A DNA stretch of 64,000 bases from Curtobacterium sp. MCBD17_013 (GCF_003234565.1 NZ_QKTU01000006.1:107181-171180), one strand, 5' to 3'; counted from the stretch's first letter, positions 8,276 to 18,973 are shown. Numbers and translations: made by a program. Notes: generated by a model not told the origin, from the letters alone.

Positions 8276-8770
8276 TCAGCCGCGCTCGTCGCCGATGCCG
8301 AGCCCGAGCAGCCGCCGCCGGTCGAACTCGCCGGCGGCTCCGCTGAACAGGTCGAATCCGCGCACGACGGCCGCCCGATCCTGGTCGGACAGCCGGGCCA
8401 GGACCCGCTCGATCCCCTCGGTCCGCCGACGCGTCACGTCCTCGACGAGCGCGATCGCCCGTCGCGTCGGCACCACCAGGGTCTCGCGGCGGGAACTCGG
8501 CGCGCTGTTCCGCCGGACCCAGCCGTCCCGCTCCAGGCGGTCGACCGTCCGCGTGAGCGTCGACGGACTCGCACCGGTCTCCTCGGCGAGGACCCCCGCG
8601 CGGACCGGCCCACGCGCCACGAGCACCACGAGGATCCGGAGCTGCGGGACGGTCACCTGCTCGAGCGCGGACTCGAGCGAGGCGGCGACGATCCCGAGCA
8701 TCGCCCGCGAGGCGAGCACGGCAGCCGACGGCGGGAGCACGGCGGTCAGGTCCTCGGCGGCGGCGTCCAT
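8276..8770 (-). CDS. MarR-family transcriptional regulator
   Basis: Winged-helix regulator, 164 residues from the ATG at 8768-8770; a TTG 21 bases further upstream is a weaker alternative. The helix-turn-helix is VRAGVLAEETGASPSTLTRT with wing residues RRETLVV, and dimerisation helices lie at both ends. It sits just upstream of, and on the same strand as, the nucleotidyltransferase gene, which may be its target. Ligand unknown. Confidence 0.88.
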   Translation of the reverse strand: MDAAAEDLTAVLPPSAAVLASRAMLGIVAASLESALEQVTVPQLRILVVLVARGPVRAGVLAEETGASPSTLTRTVDRLERDGWVRRNSAPSSRRETLVVPTRRAIALVEDVTRRRTEGIERVLARLSDQDRAAVVRGFDLFSGAAGEFDRRRLLGLGIGDERG

Positions 8771-8872
8771 GGGATCCCCAGACTGACACAACGGAGGCGT
8801 TCGCGACAGGGCCGGCCGACCCGCGACGGGCGACCGGCGACCGGCCGACCAGCGGCCCGCTCCCGGCCCTGC

Positions 8873-10204
8873 CTACGCCGACGCGGCGGCAGCGGCCCTG
8901 GCGGCGGCGGGCAGGGCCTCCAGGACGCGACCGATGGCGCGGTCGTCGTGCGCGGCCGTCAGGAACCACGCCTCGAACACGCTCGGCGGCAGCGTGACGC
9001 CCGCGTCGAGCATGGCGTGGAAGAACGGCGGGTACCGCCAGGCCTCCTGCGCACGGACGTCGTCGTAGGTCCGCGGCGGCTCGGCGGTGAACGCGAACGA
9101 GAACAGGTTCCCCGCGCGCTGCACGGTGTGGGCGACGCCCTCGGCGGTCAGCGCCGCGGAGACCGCGCCGGACAGCAGGTCGGCGGTGCGGTCGAGGTGC
9201 GCGTACACGGCGTCGTCGGCGGCGCGGAGCGTGGCGAGCCCGGCCGCGACGGCGAGCGGGTTCCCGGACAGGGTCCCCGCCTGGTACACGGGACCGAGCG
9301 GCACCAGGAAGTCCATGACCTCGGCCCGACCGCCCAGGGCCGCCAGGGGCATCCCGCCGCCGACGACCTTGCCGAACGTGATGAGGTCGGGCTGCCATCC
9401 GGTGCCGTCGGGGACGACACCGGCGGCCTCGAGACCCCACCACCCGGCCGGGCCGACGCGGAACCCGGTGAGGACCTCGTCGAGGATGAGCAGCGCGCCC
9501 TGCTCCTGGACGATCTGCGCGAGCGCCCGGTTGAACCCCGGCTCGGGCGCGAGCACGCCCATGTTCGCGGCGGCGGCCTCGACGATCACCGCGGCGATCC
9601 GCTCGTGGTGCTCGTCGAACGCGGCCCGGACGGCGTCGAGGTCGTTGTACGGCAGCACGAGGGTCTGCGCGGCGGTCTCGGCGGTGATGCCGGCGGATCC
9701 GGGCAGTGCGAGCGTCGCCACCCCCGACCCGGCCTCGGCGAGCAGGGAGTCCGAGTGGCCGTGGTAGTGCCCCGCGAACTTCACGAGCAGGTCCCGGCCG
9801 GTGTAGCCACGGGCCAGACGGATCGCGGTCATCGTCGCCTCGGTCCCGGTCGAGACGAGCCGGAGCTTCTCGATCGGACCGGCGCCGCCGACGCGGACGC
9901 GCTGCTCGACGAGTTCCGCGAGCTCGGTCTCGCCCGGCGTGGAGGCACCGAACGAGAGCCCGCGGCCAGCGGCCTCCTGCACAGCGGCGACCGTGCCGGG
10001 GTGGGCGTGCCCGAGGATCGCCGGACCCCACGACGCCACGAGGTCGACGTACTCGCGCCCCTCGGCGTCGGTGACGTACGGCCCCTGCGCGGCCACGAGG
10101 AAGCGGGGCGTCCCACCGACCGAGCCGTAGGCCCGCACCGGGGAGTTCACGCCGCCGGGGATCGCGTGCTTCGCGCGGCCGAACAGCTCGTCGTTCGTCG
10201 TCAT
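8873..10204 (-). CDS. hemL: Glutamate-1-semialdehyde 2,1-aminomutase
   Basis: PLP enzyme that converts glutamate-1-semialdehyde to 5-aminolevulinate, second step of the C5 haem route. 443 residues, normal length. The start [20 protein letters not shown] is the family N terminus with the VNSPVRAY motif. The PLP-binding Lys is in [15 protein letters not shown], and [11 protein letters not shown] is the aminotransferase motif. The ATG at 10202-10204 overlaps the hemB stop (ATGA). It is the last gene of the hemH-to-hemL run. Confidence 0.97.
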   Translation of the reverse strand: MTTNDELFGRAKHAIPGGVNSPVRAYGSVGGTPRFLVAAQGPYVTDAEGREYVDLVASWGPAILGHAHPGTVAAVQEAAGRGLSFGASTPGETELAELVEQRVRVGGAGPIEKLRLVSTGTEATMTAIRLARGYTGRDLLVKFAGHYHGHSDSLLAEAGSGVATLALPGSAGITAETAAQTLVLPYNDLDAVRAAFDEHHERIAAVIVEAAAANMGVLAPEPGFNRALAQIVQEQGALLILDEVLTGFRVGPAGWWGLEAAGVVPDGTGWQPDLITFGKVVGGGMPLAALGGRAEVMDFLVPLGPVYQAGTLSGNPLAVAAGLATLRAADDAVYAHLDRTADLLSGAVSAALTAEGVAHTVQRAGNLFSFAFTAEPPRTYDDVRAQEAWRYPPFFHAMLDAGVTLPPSVFEAWFLTAAHDDRAIGRVLEALPAAARAAAAASA

Positions 10205-11298
10205 CGGGTCGACTTCCCCACGCTCGAGAGTTCCACGGTCTCGGCACCGGCCGCCGGGGTGGCGCCGCTGACCCGGCCGCTCGCACCGGACTCCTGGCGC
10301 AGCCGCTTCGCCAGGTCGACGGCGAAGTAGGTCAGGATCGCGTCCGCACCGGCACGCTTGATGCCGAGGACGCTCTCCATCGCGGCGGCGTCGCGGTCGA
10401 TCCAGCCGTTCTGCGCGGCCGCCGTGATCATCGCGTACTCGCCGCTGATCTGGTAGGCCCACACCGGCACCGGCGAGATCGCCTTGGCGGCGGCGAGCAC
10501 GTCGAGGTAGCTCATCGCGGGCTTCACCATGACGACGTCCGCGCCCTCCTCGATGTCGAGCTCGACCTCGCGCAGGCCCTCGCGCCCGTTGCCGGAGTCG
10601 ATCTGGTAGGTGCGGCGGTCGCCGACGAGCGTCGACGCGACGGCCTCGCGGAACGGCCCGTAGAACGCGCTCGCGTACTTCGCCGCGTACGCCAGGAGGG
10701 CCGTGCCCGGGTGACCGGCGCCGTCCAACGCGTCGCGGGCGGCGGCGATCTGGCCGTCCATCATCCCGCTCATGCACACGAGCTCGGCGCCGGCCTCGGC
10801 CTGGGCCACCGCCATGTCGCGGTAGCGCTCGAGCGTCGCGTCGTTGTCGACCGAGCCGTCCGCAGCGAGCACCCCGCAGTGACCGTGGTCGGTGAACTCG
10901 TCGAGGCACAGGTCGGACTGGACGACGAGCGCGTCGCCCACTTCCTCCTTCGCCACACGGATCGCCACGTTGAGGATGCCGTCCGGATCGGTGGCGCCCG
11001 AACCGGTGGCGTCCTTGTGCTGCGGGACGCCGAAGAGGTTCACGCCGCCGATGCCGACCTCGGCCGCCTCGACGAGCGCGCGCCGGAACGAGTCGAGCGA
11101 GTGCTGCTCCACCCCGGGCATGCTCGTGATCGGCACCGCGGCGTCGGCGCCCTCGCGGATGAACATCGGCAGGATCAGCTCGGCGGGGTGCAGACGGGTC
11201 TCGGCCACGAGCCGACGCATCGCGGGCGTCGCGCGGAGACGGCGCGGGCGCACCTGGGGGAACTGGCCGACGGGGGAGTGGGGTGCGGACACGGTCAC
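10201..11298 (-). CDS. hemB: Porphobilinogen synthase (delta-aminolevulinate dehydratase)
   Basis: Condenses two 5-aminolevulinate molecules to porphobilinogen, third step of the pathway. 365 residues from GTG at 11296-11298, inside the hemD stop (GTGA); a second GTG six bases later is possible. The N terminus [18 protein letters not shown] is typical. The two active-site lysines are in [17 protein letters not shown] and [11 protein letters not shown]. The metal loop reads [12 protein letters not shown], that is Cys, Asp, Cys rather than the triple-Cys zinc site, so metal use cannot be assigned with certainty. Confidence 0.96.
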   Translation of the reverse strand: MTVSAPHSPVGQFPQVRPRRLRATPAMRRLVAETRLHPAELILPMFIREGADAAVPITSMPGVEQHSLDSFRRALVEAAEVGIGGVNLFGVPQHKDATGSGATDPDGILNVAIRVAKEEVGDALVVQSDLCLDEFTDHGHCGVLAADGSVDNDATLERYRDMAVAQAEAGAELVCMSGMMDGQIAAARDALDGAGHPGTALLAYAAKYASAFYGPFREAVASTLVGDRRTYQIDSGNGREGLREVELDIEEGADVVMVKPAMSYLDVLAAAKAISPVPVWAYQISGEYAMITAAAQNGWIDRDAAAMESVLGIKRAGADAILTYFAVDLAKRLRQESGASGRVSGATPAAGAETVELSSVGKSTR

Positions 11299-12068
11299 CT
11301 TCCTGGTTGTGTGTCGAGGAGCGGGGCGAGGACCTCGACGACGGCGTCGAGCAACGATGCGGTGGTCCGGGCGGCGGCGACGCCGTGGACGGGGAGGCCG
11401 AGCGCGCGGGCGTCGGCGGCGGTCCCGGGCCCGATGCACACGAGCCGGGTCCGGCGGTCGAGCGGGACGAGCCGGGCCGCGACCTCGCCCGCGACACTGC
11501 CGCTCGTGACGAGCACGGCGTCCGGTGGGCGGGGCACCACGACCGGTCCGGTGCCGGTCCCCACGGTACGGTACGCCTCGACGTCGTCCACGTCGAGGCC
11601 GCGGGCACGCAACCCCGCGACGAGCGTCGGGGCCGCGATCGCGCTCCGCGGGAACAGCACCCGGCCCGCCGTGCCCGGCACCATGGCGGCCAGGTCGGCC
11701 GCTGACGCCGCGGCCGGCACCAGGTCGACCCGCCACCCGGCATCGGTACACGCCGCCGCGGTCGCGTGGCCCACGGCCGCCAACCGCGTTCCGGCCGGGA
11801 GGCCCGACAACCGCTCCGCCACGCGCCGCACCGCCGTCGCACTCGTCACGACGATCCAGGCGTACGTCCCGGCGGCGAGGGCGTCGACGGCGGCCGCGAA
11901 CGCGGCGGGGTCGGCGGGGTCGGTGTCGGTGATGAGCGGGACGACGAGCGGTTCCAGGGCCCGGTGCCGGGCCTCCCGGGCGACCCGCTCGCCCCAGGTG
12001 CCGCCGCGCGGGACGAGCACGGTGGGACGCCGGGCGTCCCGGGCCCCCGGACCGCCGCCGGCGCGCAC
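11295..12068 (-). CDS. hemD: Uroporphyrinogen-III synthase
   Basis: Cyclises hydroxymethylbilane with inversion of ring D to give uroporphyrinogen III. 257 residues with a GTG start at 12066-12068. The family is poorly conserved, but the start [35 protein letters not shown] and the repeated domain [33 protein letters not shown] fit the two-domain HemD fold. Position between hemC and hemB with a GTGA overlap to hemB supports the call. A 60-bp gap separates it from the hemC stop, so a somewhat longer N terminus is possible. Confidence 0.9.
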   Translation of the reverse strand: MRAGGGPGARDARRPTVLVPRGGTWGERVAREARHRALEPLVVPLITDTDPADPAAFAAAVDALAAGTYAWIVVTSATAVRRVAERLSGLPAGTRLAAVGHATAAACTDAGWRVDLVPAAASAADLAAMVPGTAGRVLFPRSAIAAPTLVAGLRARGLDVDDVEAYRTVGTGTGPVVVPRPPDAVLVTSGSVAGEVAARLVPLDRRTRLVCIGPGTAADARALGLPVHGVAAARTTASLLDAVVEVLAPLLDTQPGR

Positions 12069-12128
12069 GCCCGTGCTCGTCGCGGGAGTTCCGGCGCCGG
12101 TGTCGCTCGTGCTGGCCGTGGTCGGTGC

Positions 12129-13103
12129 CTACTCGCTGCTCAGGTGGAAGTCGGCGAGATCGGCGGCGCCGTTCGCCAGGAGCTCCTCGGCGACCCGGCG
12201 GGCGACGTCGCGGGCCTCGTCGAGGCGCTCGTGCGCGGGGCCGGGCTCGAGGTGTGCGCCGTGCGACGCGGTGCGGTACTCGGTGCCGTCGGGCCGGTAC
12301 ACGGTCGCGCTCACGAGCAGGAGCTCCGCGTCGACGACCGCGTGTGCCCCGATCGGAGCGGTGCAGCCGGCCTCGAGGCGGGCGAGGACCTCGCGCTCGG
12401 CGGTGACCGTGAGCCGGGACTCCGCGTGCTCGATGCCGCGGAGGCCCCGCTCGAGCGCGCGGTCGCCCTGGTCCCCACGGACCTCGATCGCCAGCGCCCC
12501 CTGCCCGGGCGCGGTCGGCCAGAAGCCGAGGCCGATGAGCTCGGTGGCGTCGGCGAGACGACCGAGGCGCCCCAGGCCGGCGGCGGACAGCATGACCGCG
12601 TCGAGGTCGACCCCGACCCGGGCGAGGCGCGTGTCGACGTTCCCGCGGATGTCGACGATCTCGACGTCCGGGCGACGACGGCGGAGCTGCGCGGCCCGGC
12701 GCGGCGATCCCGTGCCGACCCGCGCACCCTCGGGGAGGGTCTCGAGCGTCAGACCGTCGCGGGCGCAGAGGGCGTCACGGGCGTCCGCACGGCGGGGCAC
12801 CGCGCCGACCCGCAGGCCGGGGTACGGCGCCGTCGGCAGGTCCTTGAGCGAGTGGACGAGGACGTCGACCTCGCCGGCGACCAGGGCCTCGCGGAGCGCG
12901 GACGCGAACACGCCCGTGCCACCGAGGGTCGCCAGGGACTCGCTCGTCCGGTCGCCCTCGCTGTGCACGGTGACGAGCTCGACGGGCCGACCCGCCGCCT
13001 TGCCGAGCGCGGCGGCCGCGGCCTGCGACTGCGCGAGCGCGAGCGCGCTGCCGCGGGTCCCGACACGGATCGGGGTGGGTCCCGCCTCGGCCTCGGGGCT
13101 CAC
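12129..13103 (-). CDS. hemC: Hydroxymethylbilane synthase (porphobilinogen deaminase)
   Basis: Polymerises four porphobilinogens into hydroxymethylbilane. 324 residues from GTG at 13101-13103, overlapping the hemH stop. The start [16 protein letters not shown] is diagnostic. VHSLKDLPT and the arginine-rich substrate site [19 protein letters not shown] are present, and the dipyrromethane cofactor attaches to the Cys in [13 protein letters not shown]. Normal length for the family. Confidence 0.97.
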   Translation of the reverse strand: MSPEAEAGPTPIRVGTRGSALALAQSQAAAAALGKAAGRPVELVTVHSEGDRTSESLATLGGTGVFASALREALVAGEVDVLVHSLKDLPTAPYPGLRVGAVPRRADARDALCARDGLTLETLPEGARVGTGSPRRAAQLRRRRPDVEIVDIRGNVDTRLARVGVDLDAVMLSAAGLGRLGRLADATELIGLGFWPTAPGQGALAIEVRGDQGDRALERGLRGIEHAESRLTVTAEREVLARLEAGCTAPIGAHAVVDAELLLVSATVYRPDGTEYRTASHGAHLEPGPAHERLDEARDVARRVAEELLANGAADLADFHLSSE

Positions 13104-14353
13104 GGCGCGAGCCCGGCGACCGCCGGCTTGAACCCGGCCCGCACGTTCTCACAGCACCCCGGGCGGCAGACGTCGTACCAGGGGCCGATGTCGGTGAGGT
13201 GCGGGCGGTCGGCGACGGGGGTGCCCTGCACGCGCTCGAGCACGAGGTCGACGAGACCGGCGACGTACGCGGGGTCGACCCCCGGCGTGGGCGTCCGGAT
13301 CGACCAGAAGCCGAGCTCCTGCGCCGTCTCCGTGGCCTCCTCGTCGAGGTCCCACATGACCTCCATGTGGTCGCTGACGAAGCCGAGCGGGACGATGAGC
13401 ACGGCACGGGTGGGACCGCCCGCGAGCTCCTCGTTCATGTAGTCGTTGATGTCCGGCTCGAGCCACGGCATGCTCGGCGGCCCCGACCGTGACTGGTAGA
13501 CGAGTTTCCAGGCGGGCTTCGACGCGCCCTGGAGCGCGGCGCCCTCGGGCGACGCGAGGAGCTCGGCCCACGCGGCGTCGAGGACGACCTCGGCCACGGC
13601 CTCGTGCTGCGCCTCGTACGCGCCGTGCTCCCCGAAGCCCCGGAAGTCGGGGCCGGAGCGTGCCGCGTCGCTCGACGGGATCGAGTGCGTCGAGAAGAGC
13701 ACCCGGAGTTCCGTCCCGACGTCGAGGCCCTCGTTCTCGGCGATCGCCCGTGCGATGCCGTCGCGGACGCCGTCGACGAACGGCCGGACGAACCCGGGGT
13801 GGTCGAAGAACTGGCGCACCTTGTCGATCCGCACGGTGTCCATGAGCTCCGTCGCATCGAGCACGCGCGCGAAGTCCTCGCGGTACTGCCGGCAGCTCGA
13901 GTAGGAGCTGTAGGCGCTCGTGGCGATCGCGATGAGGTTCGTGGCGCCCTCGGCGGCGGCCTCCTGGACGGCGTCCTCGAGGTAGGGCGCCCAGTTCCGG
14001 TTGCCCCAGAGCACCGGCAGGTCGATCCCCCGCCGGGCCAACTCGGCCTCGAGCGCTGCCTTGAGCGCGCGGTTCTGCGCGTTGATCGGGCTCACACCGC
14101 CGAAGTGCCGGTAGTGGTGCGCGACCTCCTCGAGCCGCTCGTCCGGGATCCCGCGCCCGCGCGTGACGTTCCGGAGGAACGGGATGACGTCCTCTTGTCC
14201 CTCCGGTCCACCGAACCCGGCGAGGAGGATCGCGTCGTACGCGGTCGGTTCGCTCACGTGCTCCGGGCCGCCCGCGGCGGCCGGCGTGGCCGCCAGGACG
14301 GCCCGACCGTTCGTGATGCCGGTCGCGCTGGGGGTGTCGGTGATCTCGGTCAC
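13100..14353 (-). CDS. hemH: Coproporphyrin ferrochelatase (CpfC/HemH)
   Basis: Inserts ferrous iron into the porphyrin. In actinobacteria the substrate is coproporphyrin III, consistent with HemQ as the next gene. 417 residues from GTG at 14351-14353, inside the hemQ stop. The body begins YDAILLAGFGGPEGQEDVIPFL, with FLRNVTRGRGIP, SPINAQNRAL, and the metal-site His in VLFSTHSIPSS. The C terminus carries a cysteine cluster (CRPGCCENV) typical of the [2Fe-2S] actinobacterial enzymes. The first 37 residues are a low-complexity extension. Confidence 0.95.
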   Translation of the reverse strand: MTEITDTPSATGITNGRAVLAATPAAAGGPEHVSEPTAYDAILLAGFGGPEGQEDVIPFLRNVTRGRGIPDERLEEVAHHYRHFGGVSPINAQNRALKAALEAELARRGIDLPVLWGNRNWAPYLEDAVQEAAAEGATNLIAIATSAYSSYSSCRQYREDFARVLDATELMDTVRIDKVRQFFDHPGFVRPFVDGVRDGIARAIAENEGLDVGTELRVLFSTHSIPSSDAARSGPDFRGFGEHGAYEAQHEAVAEVVLDAAWAELLASPEGAALQGASKPAWKLVYQSRSGPPSMPWLEPDINDYMNEELAGGPTRAVLIVPLGFVSDHMEVMWDLDEEATETAQELGFWSIRTPTPGVDPAYVAGLVDLVLERVQGTPVADRPHLTDIGPWYDVCRPGCCENVRAGFKPAVAGLAP

Positions 14354-15093
14354 GACAGGACCTCCGGGAGTTCGGTGGTTTCGATGCGGCGGCCCGTGAA
14401 GAACGGGACCTCCTCGCGCACGTGGCGCCGGGCCTCCGTGTACCGGAGGTCCCGCATGAGGTCGACGAGGTCGACGAGCTCGGGGGACTCGAGCGGCAGG
14501 ATCCACTCGTAGTCGCCGAGCGCGAAGCTCGCGACCGTGTTCGTGAGCACGCGGCGGAACTTCGCCCCCTGTCGGCCGTGGTCCGCGAGCATCTGGCGGC
14601 GGTCCTCCTCGGGCAGGAGGTACCACTCGTAGGACCGCACGAACGGGTAGACCGTCAGCCAGGCCTCCGGGTCCTTGCCACGCAGGAACGCCGGCGTGTG
14701 CCGCTTGTTGAACTCGGCGTCGCGGTGCATGCCCATCGCGTGCCACACGGGAGCGGCCTCCACCAGGAGTGCCGTGCGGCGGAGGTCGCGGAGCGCGGCC
14801 TGGATCGCCTGGGCGTCGTCGCCGTGCAGCCACACCATGAGGTCGGCGTCGGCGCGGAACCCGGAGACGTCGTAGAAGCCGCGCACGGTGACGCCGTGCT
14901 GGGCCGCCCGCGCGACCGCGGCGTCGAGCTCCGGCACGGCGTCCGCCGCGAAGGGAGCGACGGCGCCCACCGGACGCCGGAAGACCGCCCACAGCGTGTA
15001 GGCGGTCAGGAGGGTCTCGTCGATGCCGGAGTCGGACGGCGAGGCGGAGGGTTCGGTGCTGTGCGCGGGCGCGCTGGAACTCATGGGATCCAT
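14350..15093 (-). CDS. hemQ: Coproheme decarboxylase (HemQ/ChdC)
   Basis: Chlorite-dismutase-fold enzyme that oxidatively decarboxylates coproheme to haem b, the last step of the Gram-positive pathway. 247 residues (ATG 15093; an ATG three codons later is also possible). Features include TAYTLWAVFRRP, RGFYDVSGFRADADLMVWLHG, the region with the conserved Tyr VYPFVRSYEWYLLP, and FALGDYEWILPLES. Its stop overlaps the hemH GTG. The 144-bp gap upstream separates it from the small membrane-protein genes and probably holds its own promoter. Confidence 0.96.
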   Translation of the reverse strand: MDPMSSSAPAHSTEPSASPSDSGIDETLLTAYTLWAVFRRPVGAVAPFAADAVPELDAAVARAAQHGVTVRGFYDVSGFRADADLMVWLHGDDAQAIQAALRDLRRTALLVEAAPVWHAMGMHRDAEFNKRHTPAFLRGKDPEAWLTVYPFVRSYEWYLLPEEDRRQMLADHGRQGAKFRRVLTNTVASFALGDYEWILPLESPELVDLVDLMRDLRYTEARRHVREEVPFFTGRRIETTELPEVLS

Positions 15094-15237
15094 TGTCCTT
15101 CGGTCGGATGGTGGTCGCCTCGGCTCCGTTGCCGCACACCCAGCGCACTGCTCCGCGTGTCGCTCACCGCTGCTGTCGCGGTGCCGCGCACGCTGCCCGG
15201 GCGCGGGCTGTGTGGGGCGGGTGACCCCGGCCGGTGC

Positions 15238-15486
15238 CTACCGGCGGCGGATCACCGAGACGACGATACCCCCGACGACCAGGACGCCCCCTGCGAAGGC
15301 TGCCAAGTAGGGCACGGGGTGGTCCTCGAACCCCTGCCGCGTGCGGTGCACCGCCACGCCGAGCTGCTTCGGCACGTCGAACCAGTCCTCGATCGCGTCG
15401 AGGGTGTCGAACAGCTGCGCGCGGGTGGCCGCCACGCGGCGGTCGAGCGCGGCGAAGTCGGGTCCGTTGTCGTGGGTGTCGCTCAC
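15238..15486 (-). CDS. DUF3618-like small membrane protein
   Basis: Small protein of 82 residues with one C-terminal membrane segment (YLAAFAGGVLVVGGIVVSVI) ending in RRR, so the N terminus is probably cytoplasmic or amphipathic. The soluble part (RVAATRAQLFDTLDAIEDWFDVPKQ) matches the pattern of DUF3618 proteins, which often occur next to phage-holin-like and YtxH-like genes, as here. Function unknown; envelope stress is the usual guess. Third gene of a three-gene unit inserted between cgoX and hemQ. Confidence 0.75.
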   Translation of the reverse strand: MSDTHDNGPDFAALDRRVAATRAQLFDTLDAIEDWFDVPKQLGVAVHRTRQGFEDHPVPYLAAFAGGVLVVGGIVVSVIRRR

Positions 15487-15499
15487 TGGTCGTCCCGTC

Positions 15500-15964
15500 T
15501 CAGAAGGTGCCGTCGACGTCCGGCCGGCGGCTGCTCTGCTGCACCGGCGGCTTCGGCTTGCGGCCCATGCCGCGGACGGCGTTGACGTCGTTCTTCACGC
15601 TCTGGATCGTGCGCGCCGGCAGCGGCGGGAGGCCGGTCTTGATCCGGCGGTACCCCAGCAGTCCGAGGACCGCGGCGATGATGAGCAGCACGACCGCGAC
15701 GATGATCGCCGCGAGCCAGCCCGGCATCACCGTGGCGAGACCGAGGACCGCCGCCGTCAGGAACACGCCGATCGCGTAGAACAGGATCACGACCGCGACG
15801 ATGAGGAACGCCGCCGCGAACGCGAAGACCTTCGCCTTCTGGAGCATCTCCGCCTTGAGCAGCGCGAGCTCGCCCCTGACGAGTTCGCGGACCAGCCGCG
15901 GGACGTCGCTGACCAGGCCGAACAACGACCGCGAGCGGCGTTCACCGCTTCGGGTATCGGACAT
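15500..15964 (-). CDS. Phage-holin-like membrane protein (DUF1469 / superfamily III)
   Basis: Membrane protein of 154 residues starting at ATG 15962-15964. An amphipathic N terminus (VPRLVRELVRGELALLKAEM) is followed by two strong membrane segments, VFAFAAAFLIVAVVILFYAI and WLAAIIVAVVLLIIAAVLGLLGY, and a basic tail. This is the standard layout of the actinobacterial holin-superfamily-III/DUF1469 proteins, which are chromosomal envelope proteins of unknown role and not evidence of a prophage. Lies 13 bp upstream of the DUF3618 gene. Confidence 0.8.
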   Translation of the reverse strand: MSDTRSGERRSRSLFGLVSDVPRLVRELVRGELALLKAEMLQKAKVFAFAAAFLIVAVVILFYAIGVFLTAAVLGLATVMPGWLAAIIVAVVLLIIAAVLGLLGYRRIKTGLPPLPARTIQSVKNDVNAVRGMGRKPKPPVQQSSRRPDVDGTF

Positions 15965-16016
15965 CGTGCTTGCTCCTTCCGGCACCGGGGTCACGGTGCC
16001 TCGGCCGTTCGGACGG

Positions 16017-16277
16017 TCAGGACTCCGAGGAGCCGCCCGAGCCCTTGGGCCCGGCCTTGCGCACGACCTTCTTCGTGGTCTCACCGATGAAGTCCGCGAC
16101 GTCGGGCGTCCGGTCGGCGATGAAGTCCTCGATGGTGTGCACCTGCTTCTGCACACCGTCGCTGTTCCAGACGCGCGTGGTCGCCGAGCGGATCTGCTCG
16201 TACCGCGCACGTCCGGCGCGGGCGCCGAGCACGTAGCCGACTCCGACGCCGGTCAGGAAGATCAGTCTGCCTCGCAT
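16017..16277 (-). CDS. YtxH-like small membrane-anchored protein
   Basis: 86 residues with an N-terminal membrane segment RLIFLTGVGVGYVLGARAGR, then a helical soluble part (RYEQIRSATTRVWNSDGVQK) and a charged tail. The glycine-rich segment followed by ARAGRARYEQ is typical of YtxH-family or gas-vesicle-like proteins. The ATG at 16275-16277 has GAGAGGT six bases upstream. First gene of the three-gene unit between cgoX and hemQ. Confidence 0.75.
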   Translation of the reverse strand: MRGRLIFLTGVGVGYVLGARAGRARYEQIRSATTRVWNSDGVQKQVHTIEDFIADRTPDVADFIGETTKKVVRKAGPKGSGGSSES

Positions 16278-16374
16278 GTTGGGACCTCTCGGTTGTGGCA
16301 TGCGCCGAGCGGTATGCATCGGCGAACGGACGGGACTCCGCCCACAGTAGCCCCCGGCCGCCCTGTCGGTTCGG

Positions 16375-17724
16375 TCAGGCGTCGAGGATGCCGGCGGCCA
16401 CCGACCGGCTCGTCGCGACGACACCGGCCAGACCCCGGCCGACGCTCGCCTCGCCGACGCCGAGCACACCCTCGGCGAGGCCGGCCGGCTCGGTGTCCGG
16501 AGCACGCCAGCGGACCCGGGCGGCGCCGATCACGACGCCCGCGTCGATCGGCACCCCGAGCAGCGCCGCGGCGTCCGCGGTGGCGGTCTCGGCGACGGCG
16601 CTGTCCGGGTCCACCGCCAGGCTCGTGCCGACACCGATGGCGTCCGCGCCGTCGCGCGCGGACAGCGCGTAGCTGAGCCGGAGGACGTGCCGTCCGCCCG
16701 CGCGCTCGGCGAGCCAGGGCCACTTGACGGTCGCGTGCGTGATCGCCTTCGCCCGCACGCGCTCGGCGTCCGGGTGCACGAGCATCCCGGTGCCGCGGGG
16801 CGCCGCGTCGAGGTCCGGCTGGTCCACCACGAGGGTGACGAGTTCGATCGCCGCGTCCCGCTGGCCGACGAGCCGGGACGGGTCCGCGACGTCCGCGACG
16901 ACGTGGTCCGCCACCAGCCGCTCGGCCGGACCCGGGCGTCCCGTGCCGCTGCCGTCGTCGACGGGGACGACGTCCACCGCCGTGCGGTCGATCCGGACGG
17001 CGCGGGTGCCGAGACGGACGTCGACCCCGTACGTGTCGAGGTCCGCCACGAGCTCGTCGACGAGCCGGGCGATGCCACCACGGATCCCCGCGACCGCCGA
17101 CCCCGCCGGCGCCTTGGCCCGCTGCGCCAGGACCGCCCGGCCGAGCGACCCCTCGCGCAGGAGGGCGGCGCGGAGGCCCGGCGCGACGCGGTCGAGGTCG
17201 AGCTCGTCCGGGTGGGTCGAGTGCACCCCCGCCGCGACCGGCACGACGAGGTCGTCGAGGACGCGGTCCCCCATGCGTCGGCGCACGAGCTCGCCGAGCG
17301 TCCGGGCCTTCGCGCCCACCGGTCCGGGCAGCAGCGAGTCCATCTGCGCGCGCAGGGCCCCCGACGTGCCCACGACCGCGATGACGTCCGCCGCCGTCGG
17401 GCTCCCCGGGATCCCGAGGAGGCCCGCCTGCGGGAGCGGTGCCACCCGTCCGTCACGCGTCATGAGCCAGGCACCGCGGGGGTCCGGGGTCACGATCTCG
17501 TTGCCGAGGCCGAGCTCGATCGCCAGCGTGCCGACAGTGTCCCCGCGGGTCGCGAACGACTCCGCGCCGAGGTCGAGCTCGATGCCCGCCACCGTGTGCC
17601 GGTCGACGATCCCACCGAGCCGGTCGGACGCCTCGACGAGCACCACGTCGGCGCCGCCCTTGGCGAGGTCACGCGCGGCGACGAGGCCGCCCACGCCGCC
17701 GCCGACCACCACGACGGCGGTCAT
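16375..17724 (-). CDS. hemY: Coproporphyrinogen III oxidase, FAD-dependent (CgoX/HemY)
   Basis: FAD enzyme oxidising coproporphyrinogen III to coproporphyrin III in the Gram-positive pathway; historically named protoporphyrinogen oxidase. 449 residues from ATG at 17722-17724. The N-terminal FAD motif [20 protein letters not shown] is followed by [44 protein letters not shown] and the C-terminal [17 protein letters not shown] fit the family. The start overlaps the hemE stop (ATGA), so it is coupled to hemE. Confidence 0.93.
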   Translation of the reverse strand: MTAVVVVGGGVGGLVAARDLAKGGADVVLVEASDRLGGIVDRHTVAGIELDLGAESFATRGDTVGTLAIELGLGNEIVTPDPRGAWLMTRDGRVAPLPQAGLLGIPGSPTAADVIAVVGTSGALRAQMDSLLPGPVGAKARTLGELVRRRMGDRVLDDLVVPVAAGVHSTHPDELDLDRVAPGLRAALLREGSLGRAVLAQRAKAPAGSAVAGIRGGIARLVDELVADLDTYGVDVRLGTRAVRIDRTAVDVVPVDDGSGTGRPGPAERLVADHVVADVADPSRLVGQRDAAIELVTLVVDQPDLDAAPRGTGMLVHPDAERVRAKAITHATVKWPWLAERAGGRHVLRLSYALSARDGADAIGVGTSLAVDPDSAVAETATADAAALLGVPIDAGVVIGAARVRWRAPDTEPAGLAEGVLGVGEASVGRGLAGVVATSRSVAAGILDA

Positions 17725-18869
17725 GCGCCGAGCCCCTCGTGCGCGCTGCGGCCGGCACCGGTCGTGCGGCCGTCGCCGGTCGCGCGGCCGTCGCCGAGGT
17801 CGTGCACGAGGCCGACGACGCGCGTCAGCACCGTGGGGTCCGTCTCGGGTGGCACGCCGTGCCCGAGGTTCACGACGTGCGCACGCGCGGCACCACCGCG
17901 CACCACGACGTCCCGCACGTGGGCCTCGAGCACCGGCCACGGCGCGGCGAGCATCGCGGGGTCGATGTTGCCCTGCAGGGTCACGTCGGCGTCGGCCACG
18001 CGGCGCGCGGCGTCGTCGAGGGGGATCCGCCAGTCGACGCCGACCGCATCGGCCCCGACGGCCGCCATGTCGGCGAGCACCTCGCCACTGCCGACACCGA
18101 AGTGGATCGTCGGCACACCGAGGTCGGCCACGTGCGCCAGGGCCCGCGCGGAGTGTGGGGCGACCCGCGCCGTGTAGTCGGCGCGGGACAGCGACCCGAC
18201 CCAGGAGTCGAACAGCTGCGCCGCGGACGCGCCGGCGAGCACCTGCGCGCGGAGGAACACCCCCGAGACGTCCGCTGCCCATCCGAGCAGGCGGTCCCAG
18301 GTCTCGGGGTCGGCGTGCATGAGGGTCCGCGCACGGATGTGGTCCTTGCTCGGGCCGCCCTCGACGAGGTAGGCGGCGAGCGTGAAGGGGGCCCCGGCGA
18401 ACCCGATGAGCGGCGTCGTGCCGAGCTCCGCGACGGTCCGGGCCACGGCCTCCGCGATCGGGGTGAGGGCGCTCGGGTCGAGGGACTCGAGCGCCGCGAC
18501 GTCCGCCGCGGTGCGGATCGGCCGGCCGAGCACCGGACCCCGACCGGGGACGATGTCGACGTCGACGCCCGCGAGCTTGATCGGGACGACGATGTCGCTG
18601 AAGAAGATGCCGGCGTCGACGCCGTGGCGCCGGACCGGCTGCAGGGTGATCTCGGACGCCATCGCCGGGTCGAGGCAGGCGTCGAGCATCGCGGTGCCGA
18701 CACGGAGCTCCCGGTACTCGGGCAGGGACCGCCCGGCCTGCCGCATGAACCACACCGGCAGGCGCTCGGGGCGGTCCCCGCGGAGCGCCCGGACGAGCGG
18801 GGCATCCGCGGTCCGGCCGTCGGCGAGCGGGTGCGTCGAGGGCAACGCGACGGTCGTGGAGTCGATCAC
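17721..18869 (-). CDS. hemE: Uroporphyrinogen decarboxylase
   Basis: Decarboxylates uroporphyrinogen III to coproporphyrinogen III. 382 residues from GTG at 18867-18869, chosen because GGGAGA sits eight bases upstream and the homologous region starts just after; a longer start at 18902 is possible. Motifs are [54 protein letters not shown] and [15 protein letters not shown]. First gene of the minus-strand haem genes, diverging from hemA. Confidence 0.95.
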   Translation of the reverse strand: MIDSTTVALPSTHPLADGRTADAPLVRALRGDRPERLPVWFMRQAGRSLPEYRELRVGTAMLDACLDPAMASEITLQPVRRHGVDAGIFFSDIVVPIKLAGVDVDIVPGRGPVLGRPIRTAADVAALESLDPSALTPIAEAVARTVAELGTTPLIGFAGAPFTLAAYLVEGGPSKDHIRARTLMHADPETWDRLLGWAADVSGVFLRAQVLAGASAAQLFDSWVGSLSRADYTARVAPHSARALAHVADLGVPTIHFGVGSGEVLADMAAVGADAVGVDWRIPLDDAARRVADADVTLQGNIDPAMLAAPWPVLEAHVRDVVVRGGAARAHVVNLGHGVPPETDPTVLTRVVGLVHDLGDGRATGDGRTTGAGRSAHEGLGA

Positions 18870-18960
18870 GCGCCCAGTCTCCCACCCGCTCGCCGTGCAC
18901 ACCTTGCCGTGTCCTCAGCCCGGGGGACCCCCGCTGACCCCGGCCGTCGGCGTGCCGCGG

Positions 18961-18966
18961 TACCAT
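18961..18966 (+). promoter_or_regulatory. -10 element of a probable leaderless hemA promoter
   Basis: TACCAT ends seven bases before the hemA GTG at 18974 and there is no ribosome-binding site. The 104-bp gap between hemE and hemA must hold both divergent promoters. No operator-like palindrome was seen. Confidence 0.45.
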
Positions 18967-18973
18967 CGAGTAC

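Noticed and set aside
7421..10330. 969-codon open frame on the plus strand opposite hemL and neighbours
   Set aside because: It is a shadow of minus-strand genes in high-GC DNA: Arg/Gly/Pro/His-rich, no domain, and the opposite strand holds clear hemL, MarR and nucleotidyltransferase genes.
10711..13442. Long plus-strand frames opposite hemB, hemD and hemC
   Set aside because: Antisense shadows. The minus-strand proteins have diagnostic active-site motifs and coupled starts.
15500..15964. Prophage lysis gene (holin)
   Set aside because: The holin-III-like protein is a chromosomal family in actinobacteria. No endolysin, capsid or integrase is nearby.
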